The notes below the pieces were generated by a model. It saw nothing but the letters and a program-made list of their open reading frames with translations, made no database searches and was not told where the DNA came from. Positions 52,366-59,205 of a stretch of DNA of 64,000 nt are shown here, one piece after another; position 1 is the stretch's first letter; each line of letters starts with the position of its first letter. Source of the stretch: Clostridia bacterium (lineage in GTDB: Bacteria > Bacillota > Clostridia > Oscillospirales > Acutalibacteraceae); assembly GCA_017416765.1 (NCBI GenBank), contig JAFQBE010000021.1, forward strand, positions 39,743 through 103,742. Direction: 5' to 3'. A program made the position numbers and the translations under genes.

Positions 52366-52437
52366 GAGGCAGAAAATTGCTCTCAATTGTTGCGACACAG
52401 CAAAACTACCGTCATCCGTTAAGATGACGGTAGTTTT
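52366..52437 (+). ncRNA. Possible short transcript upstream of the XRE gene
   Basis: If the promoter at 52331 is used, the RNA would start near 52366 and end at the terminator at 52402-52437, about 72 nt. No open reading frame of note lies in it. No expression evidence is available. Confidence 0.3.
52402..52437. terminator. Bidirectional terminator right of the XRE gene
   Basis: A perfect 15-bp stem (52402-52416 with 52423-52437) with a 6-base loop. It ends the GH43 operon on the minus strand. Confidence 0.9.
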
Positions 52438-52448
52438 GTAATTTATAT

Positions 52449-53294
52449 TTATTTTATTTGCAGAGAATCTTCCGTTTCTTCGATTTCAAAGAATTTCGGG
52501 CGTTCGTTTGGTTGACCGTTCGGGCAATGTAATGTTAAATAAAGCTGACCGTCAAGTCCTGTAAATATCATGCCGTGACCGCCGTCTTTTTCAAACATTG
52601 GCGGCAGGTGAGTCCAGTTGCCGTCTATTCTGCCGTTGCTTGAAGCTGCAACGCATTGCAGGTAGCCGTTATGGCAGGTTGACCATATCATAATCAGCTT
52701 GCCGTTTGCTTTTCTGAACAAGAACGGACCATCGGTTACATTGTGGTCGCTTTCGGTTGCTTCCTTTTTAAGAAATGAGCTTCCCTTGAAAAGTGTTTTC
52801 GGTTCGGTTACAGCTTCTTTTAAATCAGCTGACAGCTGAATGTATTCAACCGTACCGTCATAAATCTGTGTATGCTCATGGCAGAATATGCAGTAGGGTA
52901 CACCGTTTTCAACATAAAAGGTTCCATCAAGGCATTCCCATTCCCAAGGAGTAATTGCTTTACCGGTAAGGGGAGTGAATTCGCCATCAGGTGAATCGGA
53001 TATGAGAATATATGTGCCGCGCAAATCGTTTTCTTTTAAGAAGGTTGCAAACATATAGTATTTGCCGCCGAATTCATGTACTTCGGGTGCCCAGTTTGCC
53101 TGACGGTTCAAGCCAAATTTTTCTGAATTGAAAACCTCAATCGGGTCAGACCAGTTTTCAAGGTCTGTTCCGATGTAAACATCTACACCGCCTGTCTGCT
53201 GTCCGAAGTTTTTACCTCGTGTGCCGTACATATAATATTTTCCGTCATGCACCAGAATAAACGGGTCGCGGATATGTATATCTTTGTTTTTCAT
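52449..53294 (-). CDS. Glycoside hydrolase family 43-like protein
   Basis: The 281-residue five-bladed beta-propeller acts in the cytoplasm, as no signal peptide is present. HIRDPFILVHDGKYYMYGT holds the general-base Asp, WAPEVHEFGGKYYMFAT and DGTFYVENGVPYCIFCHEH further conserved acids, and VTDGPFLFRKANGKLIMIWS and GHGMIFTGLDGQLYLTLH the last blades. GH43 enzymes release arabinose or xylose from plant glycans; the exact bond is not readable. AAGGAG precedes ATG 53294. It follows the IolB-like gene by 4 bases in an operon. Confidence 0.88.
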   Translation of the reverse strand: MKNKDIHIRDPFILVHDGKYYMYGTRGKNFGQQTGGVDVYIGTDLENWSDPIEVFNSEKFGLNRQANWAPEVHEFGGKYYMFATFLKENDLRGTYILISDSPDGEFTPLTGKAITPWEWECLDGTFYVENGVPYCIFCHEHTQIYDGTVEYIQLSADLKEAVTEPKTLFKGSSFLKKEATESDHNVTDGPFLFRKANGKLIMIWSTCHNGYLQCVAASSNGRIDGNWTHLPPMFEKDGGHGMIFTGLDGQLYLTLHCPNGQPNERPKFFEIEETEDSLQIK

Positions 53295-53298
53295 TCTT

Positions 53299-54069
53299 TT
53301 ACTCCTTGGTAAGCCATTCGTGTTCTTCCGCGTAGAATCTTGTCGTTTTATACCAGGGGTCTCCATCAATATGGCGTATCATCCATATGTAACACATTTC
53401 GTAGCCGGGTGCTACAACCTGCTGATGGTCATTACCGTCAGTAATGCAGGCAACTGAGCCCTGTGTGCTTTTAAAGCAGTTATCGCCTATAAAGCACGCG
53501 CCGAAGCCCTGCGGTTTGTCAAACTGGTAGTAGTAAACCTCGGGCTGCGGGTGGTGGTGCGGCGGATAGCTTGACCATTTGCCGGGTTGGTTGAATACTT
53601 CACCCAAAACCATGTTTGAATACGGTGCATTGTCATAATCGAATACTGTGGAGCAAATTCTGTGGCCTGTGCCGCCCCATTGACCCTTGCCGAATTCCTG
53701 ATACAGTATCATATCGGGCTTATAGAATACAGGCTCAAAGTCTTTATCGTTTTCAGCCTGCTGAATAAGTATTTCACTCTCAACATTTGCTTTTATTTCA
53801 ACCTTTACTCCCTTAGGTACGTGCAGGCAGTACGGCTCTTTGACAAACGGTGTGGCACGCTTTATATTTTCTGTGTTGCCAAGCCAGCTTATGTCCGCAT
53901 CACCGTAAAGAATAAGGCAGGCTGTTTCAAGCGTATCGCTTTCAACGGTAAAAGTTTCATCGGCTGCAAACTTTTTAACCCGTATGGTCATGTTCATTTC
54001 TTTATTTTTGCCGCCGATTTCGCACAGCGTTTTAATGCCGCTTTTATCATATTCGGGATAATCAAACAT
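53299..54069 (-). CDS. iolB: 5-deoxy-glucuronate isomerase family protein (IolB-like)
   Basis: The 256-residue bicupin enzyme converts 5-deoxy-glucuronate in myo-inositol breakdown. The metal site is in YPPHHHPQPEVYYYQFD (three His and a Glu), with DGNDHQQVVAPGYEMCYIWM supplying a later His. No other iol gene is near. The gene forms an operon with a GH43 gene 4 bases downstream, which suggests a related uronate or pentose-type isomerase role rather than classical inositol use. The symbol is given for family resemblance. Confidence 0.8.
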   Translation of the reverse strand: MFDYPEYDKSGIKTLCEIGGKNKEMNMTIRVKKFAADETFTVESDTLETACLILYGDADISWLGNTENIKRATPFVKEPYCLHVPKGVKVEIKANVESEILIQQAENDKDFEPVFYKPDMILYQEFGKGQWGGTGHRICSTVFDYDNAPYSNMVLGEVFNQPGKWSSYPPHHHPQPEVYYYQFDKPQGFGACFIGDNCFKSTQGSVACITDGNDHQQVVAPGYEMCYIWMIRHIDGDPWYKTTRFYAEEHEWLTKE

Positions 54070-54206
54070 TTTTCAAATCATTCCTTTACAGTTAGGATAA
54101 AACAATTATACAATATAAAACTATTATTTACAATAAATTATTTGACCTTTGATATATAAAACTTTATAATAAAACCGTAACCAAAACCCAAGCGGAGGTA
54201 AATGAA

Positions 54207-54818
54207 ATGACGGATAAAGAAAAAATGCACAGCGGAGATGTTTATTACCCCAGCGGCGATGAAATAATGACAGAGCAGTTAGCCTGCCTTGATAAGCTGT
54301 ATGATTTTAATATGACACGCCCGACCGAGCTTGATAAGCGGGCAGCAATGCTCAAAGAAATGTTTGCCGAAATAGGAGAGGATTGCTATATCGAACCGCC
54401 GCTTCATGCTAACTGGGGCGGTAAGCATGTACATTTAGGTAATGCGGTTTATGCCAATTTCGGTCTTACGCTTGTGGACGATACACATATTTATATAGGC
54501 GATAATACTATGCTTGCGCCGAATGTTGTTATTGCTACCGCAGGTCACCCGATTAATCCCGAACTTCGCGCAAAGGGTTATCAGTACAATATGCCCGTAC
54601 GTATCGGCAAAAACTGCTGGCTGGGCGCAGGTGTGCTTGTTATGCCGGGTGTTACTATTGGCGATAACAGCGTTATCGGTGCAGGCAGCGTGGTAACAAA
54701 GGATATACCGGCGAATGTTGTTGCCGTTGGCAATCCGTGTAAGGTGCTGCGCGAAATCGGTGAACACGACAGGGAATATTATTTCAAGAACAGAAAGATT
54801 AATTACGAAGAATTATAA
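54207..54818 (+). CDS. Sugar O-acetyltransferase (maltose/galactoside type)
   Basis: The 203-residue trimeric left-handed beta-helix enzyme moves acetyl from acetyl-CoA to a sugar hydroxyl. The N-terminal Mac domain is MHSGDVYYPSGDEIMTEQL. The hexapeptide repeats include LTLVDDTHIYIGDNTMLAPN, the catalytic His in IATAGHPINPELR, and WLGAGVLVMPGVTIGDNSVI. AGCGGAGGT precedes the ATG. It is read away from the IolB-like gene. Confidence 0.93.
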   Translation: MTDKEKMHSGDVYYPSGDEIMTEQLACLDKLYDFNMTRPTELDKRAAMLKEMFAEIGEDCYIEPPLHANWGGKHVHLGNAVYANFGLTLVDDTHIYIGDNTMLAPNVVIATAGHPINPELRAKGYQYNMPVRIGKNCWLGAGVLVMPGVTIGDNSVIGAGSVVTKDIPANVVAVGNPCKVLREIGEHDREYYFKNRKINYEEL

Positions 54819-54848
54819 TTATTTCAACTCTTTCAAAGGAGTGTTTTT

Positions 54849-55334
54849 ATGTCGAAAATTCTCGGCTCATGGAGCGCAATGCGGAAATACCTTGAAAAAG
54901 AAATGCTTTGTGACAGCTTACAAGGCAGAATCCGGTATGAGCACAAAAAATATCGGAATATGGATAGCTGTTGGGGAATTTTTGAAATTTTTGCCGATGA
55001 TAAGCTTCTGAAACGCTTTTCAGCCGAAACAATGGGTAAGAGTTTTCAAAATGAAGACGGCTTATGGAAAGCATATTGGGCTGCAAAGAATATTTCAGTA
55101 ACGGATAGAACCGCTTTTGATGATGAGGATTTTGCCGACGCTTTGGCTGATTACCGTTCTTTACAGATCGGCGATGCCTTGAAAAGCGAAAATCCGCTTG
55201 TCAGAATGTTTGCTGTTTGGGACAGACGAGTCGGAAAAAGAACTTTGCAAGATTTGAAAGAAAAATTGAACGAACAGCCTGAATGGCTGCAGGAATTCTA
55301 TTGTTTGAGATTAAACGCTGAAAAAATTCAATAG
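54849..55334 (+). CDS. SF0329 family protein
   Basis: The 161-residue protein starts MSKILGSWSAMRKYLEKEML and continues CDSLQGRIRYEHKKYRNMDS and GIFEIFADDKLLKRFSAE, which resembles the SF0329 family (K-x-W-S-x-L-K-x-x-L-E...SLKGRV-x-Y...Y). The C-terminal DALKSENPLVRMFAVWDRRV and GKRTLQDLKEKL also fit. Its function is unknown. It lies 30 bases after the acetyltransferase gene with AAAGGAG. Confidence 0.6.
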   Translation: MSKILGSWSAMRKYLEKEMLCDSLQGRIRYEHKKYRNMDSCWGIFEIFADDKLLKRFSAETMGKSFQNEDGLWKAYWAAKNISVTDRTAFDDEDFADALADYRSLQIGDALKSENPLVRMFAVWDRRVGKRTLQDLKEKLNEQPEWLQEFYCLRLNAEKIQ

Positions 55335-55350
55335 ATTTACAAAATAAATT

Positions 55351-55375
55351 AGGACTTTATTCCATCTCATTCGTA
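55351..55375 (+). promoter_or_regulatory. ECF-type promoter of the sigma factor operon
   Basis: AGGAC (55351-55355), a 16-base spacer and CGTA (55372-55375) have the layout of ECF promoters such as sigma-W sites (AAC-N16-CGTA). This would allow autoregulation. Confidence 0.45.
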
Positions 55376-55400
55376 TAAGTATTGAAAGGAATGAGCTGAT

Positions 55401-55943
55401 ATGGATAACGGTGCAAGTAGCTACCGCCGTTTCCTTGACGGTGACGAAACTGCTTTCGACTTGATTGTAAGAGAATACCGCTTACCCCTTGTTTTCTTTG
55501 CAGACCGCTATGTTGGCGATATTGCTACGGCAGAGGATATAGCAATTGATGTGTTTATGTATCTGCTTGCCGAGCCAAAAAAGTATAATTTTAAGGTGTC
55601 ACTTAAAACCTACCTTTTTATGCTCGGGCGCAGCCGTGCAATTGATTATGTGCGCCGCAGAAAAAAGCTGACTGACCTTGATTCTTTAAAAGAAACGGCA
55701 GACCGCAATCGGCTTGAAGATGAAATTTTGGCTGATGAAAGAAAGCGTGCGGTAAATGAAGCCCTCAAAAAGCTGAATGATGATATGCGAATAGCAATTC
55801 ATCTGTTTTATTTTGAGCAGCTTTCCTACGAAGAAATCGCAAAGGTAATGAAGAAAAGCAAGAAACAGGTTGATAATCTCTTGTACAGAGCAAAGAAAGA
55901 GCTTCGCACTATCCTTGGAAAGGAAGGTGAGCAGCTGTTATGA
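55401..55943 (+). CDS. RNA polymerase ECF sigma factor
   Basis: The 180-residue sigma factor has region 2 (FDLIVREYRLPLVFFADRYV, GDIATAEDIAIDVFMYLL, YLFMLGRSRAIDYVRRRKKL) and region 4 (DDMRIAIHLFYFEQLSYEEI, AKVMKKSKKQVDNLLYRAKK) with no region 3, the ECF plan. AAAGGAATGAGC precedes the ATG. The next gene, a membrane protein, overlaps by 4 bases and is the likely regulator of this sigma factor. Confidence 0.93.
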   Translation: MDNGASSYRRFLDGDETAFDLIVREYRLPLVFFADRYVGDIATAEDIAIDVFMYLLAEPKKYNFKVSLKTYLFMLGRSRAIDYVRRRKKLTDLDSLKETADRNRLEDEILADERKRAVNEALKKLNDDMRIAIHLFYFEQLSYEEIAKVMKKSKKQVDNLLYRAKKELRTILGKEGEQLL

Positions 55944-56653
55944 GAACACATGAAGAATTTGTAAATGAAGTTTACATAAGAAAAGAAAAATACATAAAGC
56001 AAAAAAGAAACAGAAGGAAGAACATAATTACAGCGGCTGTTCCGTTTGCAGTGTTGGTGGTGCTGTATTCCGTTATGGTTTTGCCGGCAATGATGCCTGC
56101 AGGAGATGATGACCCGAATTATGAAGAAACAACCACACATACAGGGTATTCCGATTCTGCGGAAATTACGCAAAGCGAAGAAAATAAAAACACAACACCT
56201 TCGGTAACAAAACAGCCTTCAAACTATACTACAAAAATTTACCACGAAACTGTAACGCAGCCTTCGTTACATACCCAGTCTCAAACGCAAGCACCGGGTT
56301 CAACAAAACCGCCGCAAAAGAAACCCGATATAACGGTTTCAATTGATAAGGCGGAGTATTCAGCCGATGAAAAAATACTTGTAACTATAACCGATACGGC
56401 TAATGTAGGCTTCGGCTACAGCAAAACCGCACAATTGTTTATAGCCACCGGTGACAGTTGGGAGTTTATACCGAATTTTGCAACAAAGCCCGCTGTTGCT
56501 TACAGGGTGGTGGCTGTTGAAGGTAAAGAAAAAGCTGTTGCAGAATTTGAAATTGATTTATCCGAATATGAAAATTTAAAAGCAGATTCAGAATATAAAC
56601 TTGTTTTCCGTATAGAAGGCGAAGATTACAAAGCGTATTTTACACTCAAATAA
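55940..56653 (+). CDS. Single-pass membrane protein, putative anti-sigma factor
   Basis: The 237-residue protein has a basic cytoplasmic part (residues 1-28), one membrane helix (ITAAVPFAVLVVLYSVMVL), a long Thr/Ser/Pro/Gln-rich linker (about 55-130) and an Ig-like extracellular domain (DITVSIDKAEYSADEKILVT, FEIDLSEYENLKADSEYKLV). Its position directly after an ECF sigma gene with a 4-base overlap suggests an anti-sigma or sensor role. The cytoplasmic part is too short for a classical zinc anti-sigma domain, so this is inference from context. Confidence 0.65.
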   Translation: MRTHEEFVNEVYIRKEKYIKQKRNRRKNIITAAVPFAVLVVLYSVMVLPAMMPAGDDDPNYEETTTHTGYSDSAEITQSEENKNTTPSVTKQPSNYTTKIYHETVTQPSLHTQSQTQAPGSTKPPQKKPDITVSIDKAEYSADEKILVTITDTANVGFGYSKTAQLFIATGDSWEFIPNFATKPAVAYRVVAVEGKEKAVAEFEIDLSEYENLKADSEYKLVFRIEGEDYKAYFTLK

Positions 56654-56671
56654 AAAGGAGGCTAAGGATTC

Positions 56672-57739
56672 ATGAAAAAGCGGATATTAAAAACTGTATC
56701 AATTACTGTAGGTTTGCTTTTGCTGCTGTCTTTTACCGCCTTTGCCGATACAGGTCCCAAGCCGAGTGTTGTAATTGAACTTGTTGGTCTTGGCGATGAA
56801 CCGTGCTACGGCACTTTGCTTTCTCAGAATATAACCAACGGACCCAACAGAGCGTGGGAAGAAGGCGAAGAAATGCACGCCTACCATGAGGACGACCCCG
56901 ATATTTGGCGCAAGTTTGTTGATTATAAGGATACGGACGGATATTATTTCCTCCAGCAGTTCTGGTACTGTAATGAAACCGGTGGATTTAAGTGGGGCTA
57001 TTATCCGCCTGACCCGTTCAAGGTTCTGCTCTATTTCCCTGAAAGTGATACCTTTGCCGTAAGTCCTGTTTACGAGCGCTATGCGTTTGACAGCTACTAT
57101 ACAATTGATGTAAGCGATATGCAGCTTGAGCTGAATGTAACCGAAGCGTTGACCGAGGCTTCAACCGCTCCGAATACCATACCACACACCACGACAGAAG
57201 AACATACTGTTAAACAGCATTTCACAACTACACCCGAAAGCGATAAAGAAATAACAACCTTTCCTACATCTGAAACTGCTTCAACAGAATCTTTTACATA
57301 TCGGGCAGATGGTACAACTTCGGTAACACATGTATTATTGACTGCCGAACCGAGTTATAATTACAAGCAGGAAGTTATATCCCTGCTTGCAAGAATGGCA
57401 ATTACGCTGCTGATTGAGCTTGCAGTTGCCCTGTTGTTTGGCATAAAGCGAAAAAATATTTTCGGCTTTATAGTCGGCGTAAATGTTGTTACGCAGCTTT
57501 TGCTCAATCTTATTCTGTTCAGCGTTGATATAAACTACGGCTCAATGGCGTTTACCTTCTATTATATCCTGCTCGAATTTGCGGTGTTTGCGCTTGAAGC
57601 ATTCCTTTACACATTCTTTATTAAGAAAAAATCAATAGCGTACAGCACTAAAAAAGCAACCGTCTATGCACTTGTTGCAAACGCGCTATCCTTTGCCGCA
57701 GGCCTTGCTTTGGCGCATATAATCCCGGGGATATTTTAA
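56672..57739 (+). CDS. Membrane protein of the ECF sigma operon
   Basis: The 355-residue protein has a signal peptide (ITVGLLLLLSFTAFA), an extracellular domain of about 130 residues starting GPKPSVVIELVGLGDEPCYG, a Thr/Ser/Glu-rich stretch (about 160-215), and four C-terminal membrane helices (from LLARMAITLLIELAVALLFG on). I recognise it as a type often found beside ECF sigma genes in gut Clostridia but know no name. It is third in the operon, 18 bases after the putative anti-sigma gene, and may be the signal-receiving partner. Confidence 0.7.
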   Translation: MKKRILKTVSITVGLLLLLSFTAFADTGPKPSVVIELVGLGDEPCYGTLLSQNITNGPNRAWEEGEEMHAYHEDDPDIWRKFVDYKDTDGYYFLQQFWYCNETGGFKWGYYPPDPFKVLLYFPESDTFAVSPVYERYAFDSYYTIDVSDMQLELNVTEALTEASTAPNTIPHTTTEEHTVKQHFTTTPESDKEITTFPTSETASTESFTYRADGTTSVTHVLLTAEPSYNYKQEVISLLARMAITLLIELAVALLFGIKRKNIFGFIVGVNVVTQLLLNLILFSVDINYGSMAFTFYYILLEFAVFALEAFLYTFFIKKKSIAYSTKKATVYALVANALSFAAGLALAHIIPGIF

Positions 57740-57776
57740 ATTAAAGTTTATCTGCGTTTCGCAGATAAACTTTAAT
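57740..57776. terminator. Perfect 17-bp hairpin after the ECF operon
   Basis: Arms 57740-57756 and 57760-57776 with a TTT loop start one base after the stop codon. It may end transcription or be part of the repeat block that follows. Confidence 0.6.
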
Positions 57777-57788
57777 TAATGAAAATTT

Positions 57789-58006
57789 GAAAATGTAAAA
57801 TTAAAAATTAAGGGTCGCTACGCTCCGATTTATAAATTATAGCAAACCTTTAATGTTTGTCATCCTGAACGATAGTGAAGGATCTTTTTACACTTTTAAG
57901 ATTCTTCGCTATCGCTCAGAATGACATCCCTTTTGGGGTGTGCTTATTTATAATTGGGTGTGGGCGAAGCCCACCAACAATTTTTCATTTTTAACTTTAC
58001 ATTTTC
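57789..58006. repeat. MITE-like composite repeat with near-perfect terminal inverted repeats
   Basis: The 20-base ends at 57789-57808 and 57987-58006 are inverted copies with one mismatch. Inside is a long palindrome (57859-57887 with 57898-57925), which contains CTGAACGATAGTGAAGGATC against its near reverse complement, and a GTGGGC-GAA-GCCCAC hairpin (57960-57974). A further perfect 13-bp hairpin lies at 58011-58039. No gene is seen between 57740 and 58101. Confidence 0.7.
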
Positions 58007-58010
58007 CATT

Positions 58011-58039
58011 ATTACAGTTTAGCGGAGCTAAACTGTAAT
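58011..58039. repeat. Perfect 13-bp hairpin right of the composite repeat
   Basis: ATTACAGTTTAGC and GCTAAACTGTAAT with a GGA loop. With the hairpin at 57740-57776 it brackets the composite repeat. Confidence 0.7.
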
Positions 58040-58101
58040 TTTCTGTTGTATGGGACCGGAAAATATGTTATAATAATAAAAAACAAGGAGGTTATGACAA
58101 T

Positions 58102-58773
58102 ATGAAAAAAGTATTAAGTGTTTTTATTGCAGCGGTAATTATTGTCGCTTCAACGCTTTCGCTGAATGCCTTTGCGGCAGATACCAAAACCGAAGCCCTG
58201 TTTAATAAAATTGAAGCCGCGCAGGAAGTCAGCGTAACCCTTAAAGCGGGCAATGTAAACCTTTTCGGTGCAATTCCCATGACGGCAACCGATACAATTT
58301 ATGTCAAGGGCAATAAAATCGCCTATGAATATGGCCTCGGCGGTATTATTTCAGCCCGCGTTGTTTACGATGGTGAAAATGTTTACGGCTTTATTCCCGA
58401 GCTTCCGCTGTTCTTTGTAAAGCTCAACGGTGACGCAATCGGCAAGCCCGATGTCTGGTCGCTGCTTGGAAGCGCAAGCGATATTACGCTCGGTGTCCTT
58501 GATTATCAGAAAAGCTATAACGAAATCTATAATAATACCGAATACTTCGTTGAGGAGTTCAATGACCGCGCGCAGGTTACAAGCAAGTTCTACTATATAG
58601 GCGATAGCCTTAAAATGCTCCGCGTTGAAGATGCACAGACAGGCTCAGTTCAGTATACATACTTCGAGAATATATCTTTCTCCGTTGCAGACAGCATCTT
58701 CGCCGTCCCCGCAGAAGGCTTTGATTTAACCATTCTACTCAAATCCCTTTTTGAAGCATTTATTTCCGCATAA
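58102..58773 (+). CDS. Secreted protein of unknown function, LolA-like fold possible
   Basis: The 223-residue protein has a signal peptide (VLSVFIAAVIIVASTLSLNAFA). The rest is predicted beta-rich, with alternating strands such as VSVTLKAGNVNLFGA, TIYVKGNKIAYEYG, ISARVVYDGENVYGFIPE and SKFYYIGDSLKMLRVEDAQT. That pattern is reminiscent of LolA/LppX-type lipid-binding proteins, but no specific motif is present. No lipobox and no anchor are seen. GGAGG precedes the ATG. I do not recognise the family. Confidence 0.65.
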   Translation: MKKVLSVFIAAVIIVASTLSLNAFAADTKTEALFNKIEAAQEVSVTLKAGNVNLFGAIPMTATDTIYVKGNKIAYEYGLGGIISARVVYDGENVYGFIPELPLFFVKLNGDAIGKPDVWSLLGSASDITLGVLDYQKSYNEIYNNTEYFVEEFNDRAQVTSKFYYIGDSLKMLRVEDAQTGSVQYTYFENISFSVADSIFAVPAEGFDLTILLKSLFEAFISA

Positions 58774-58823
58774 GTTTATATCCGTTGCCCGATGCTGTAA
58801 AGGTATCGGGTTCTTTTTTGTTG

Positions 58824-58852
58824 TTGAAAATTATGTTTTGTTGTGTTATACT
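58824..58852 (+). promoter_or_regulatory. Promoter of small RNA gene, copy B
   Basis: TTGAAA (58824-58829), 17 bases, TATACT (58847-58852) with an extended TGT before it. The predicted start is 58859, the first base of helix P1. Confidence 0.65.
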
Positions 58853-58858
58853 ATATTT

Positions 58859-59026
58859 GCGACTCAACTGAATATTTTATATGCGCAATGGTAAGCATTT
58901 TTTATATCTGTAAAAAATGCCTGCTCTGTTTTTGCATACTATTGCGTATTGTAAAAAGTTGAGTCGCGTCAGCATGGGCTGTGCATTTTTTTGGTGCGTA
59001 GTTCAGGCTACGCACTTTTTTATTTT
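58859..59026 (+). ncRNA. Structured small RNA, copy B of a repeated family
   Basis: The predicted transcript is about 168 nt. P1 is 11 bp (58859-58869 with 58957-58967). A 5-nt bulge follows on the 5' side (58870-58874), then a TTTT/AAAA extension. P2 is 9 bp with one G-U pair (58881-58889 with 58941-58949). P3 is a hairpin (58895-58920). The unpaired 58921-58940 holds CTCTGTTTTT. A linker and a terminator hairpin (58994-59026) end it. The order, lengths and bulge match copy A at 5051, while P1-P3 sequences differ. It lies between a secreted-protein gene and a leucine-rich-repeat gene, neither like the neighbour of copy A, which favours a free-standing RNA. Confidence 0.65.
58994..59026 (+). 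terminator. Terminator of small RNA copy B
   Basis: GTGCGTAG (58994-59001) pairs with CTACGCAC (59008-59015), followed by TTTTTTATTTTT. The GGTGCG start and CGCACTTTTTTATTTT end are shared with copy A. Confidence 0.85.
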
Positions 59027-59036
59027 TACCGTAATA

Positions 59037-59185
59037 CCGTAAGGTTTGCGCATTGGTTCGTCGGAGACCGCCTAACCCTACAGTGTTTATGCCACAGTAG
59101 GGTCGATTCACTTTCTCGACTGCCGTAAAAGCGATATGACGGTAAAAAACGGGCAATTCGTGAATTGCCCCTACAAAAAATCACT
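59037..59185. repeat. Cluster of intergenic palindromes
   Basis: Small inverted repeats occur in a row: CCCTAC...GTAGGG (around 59079-59105), GTCGA...TCGAC (59102-59120) and GGGCAATTC-GT-GAATTGCCC (59151-59170). The last is a type of repeat common in gut Clostridia. No gene is visible here. Confidence 0.5.
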
Positions 59186-59205
59186 TTTTTCGGAGGTAAA
59201 ACAAA

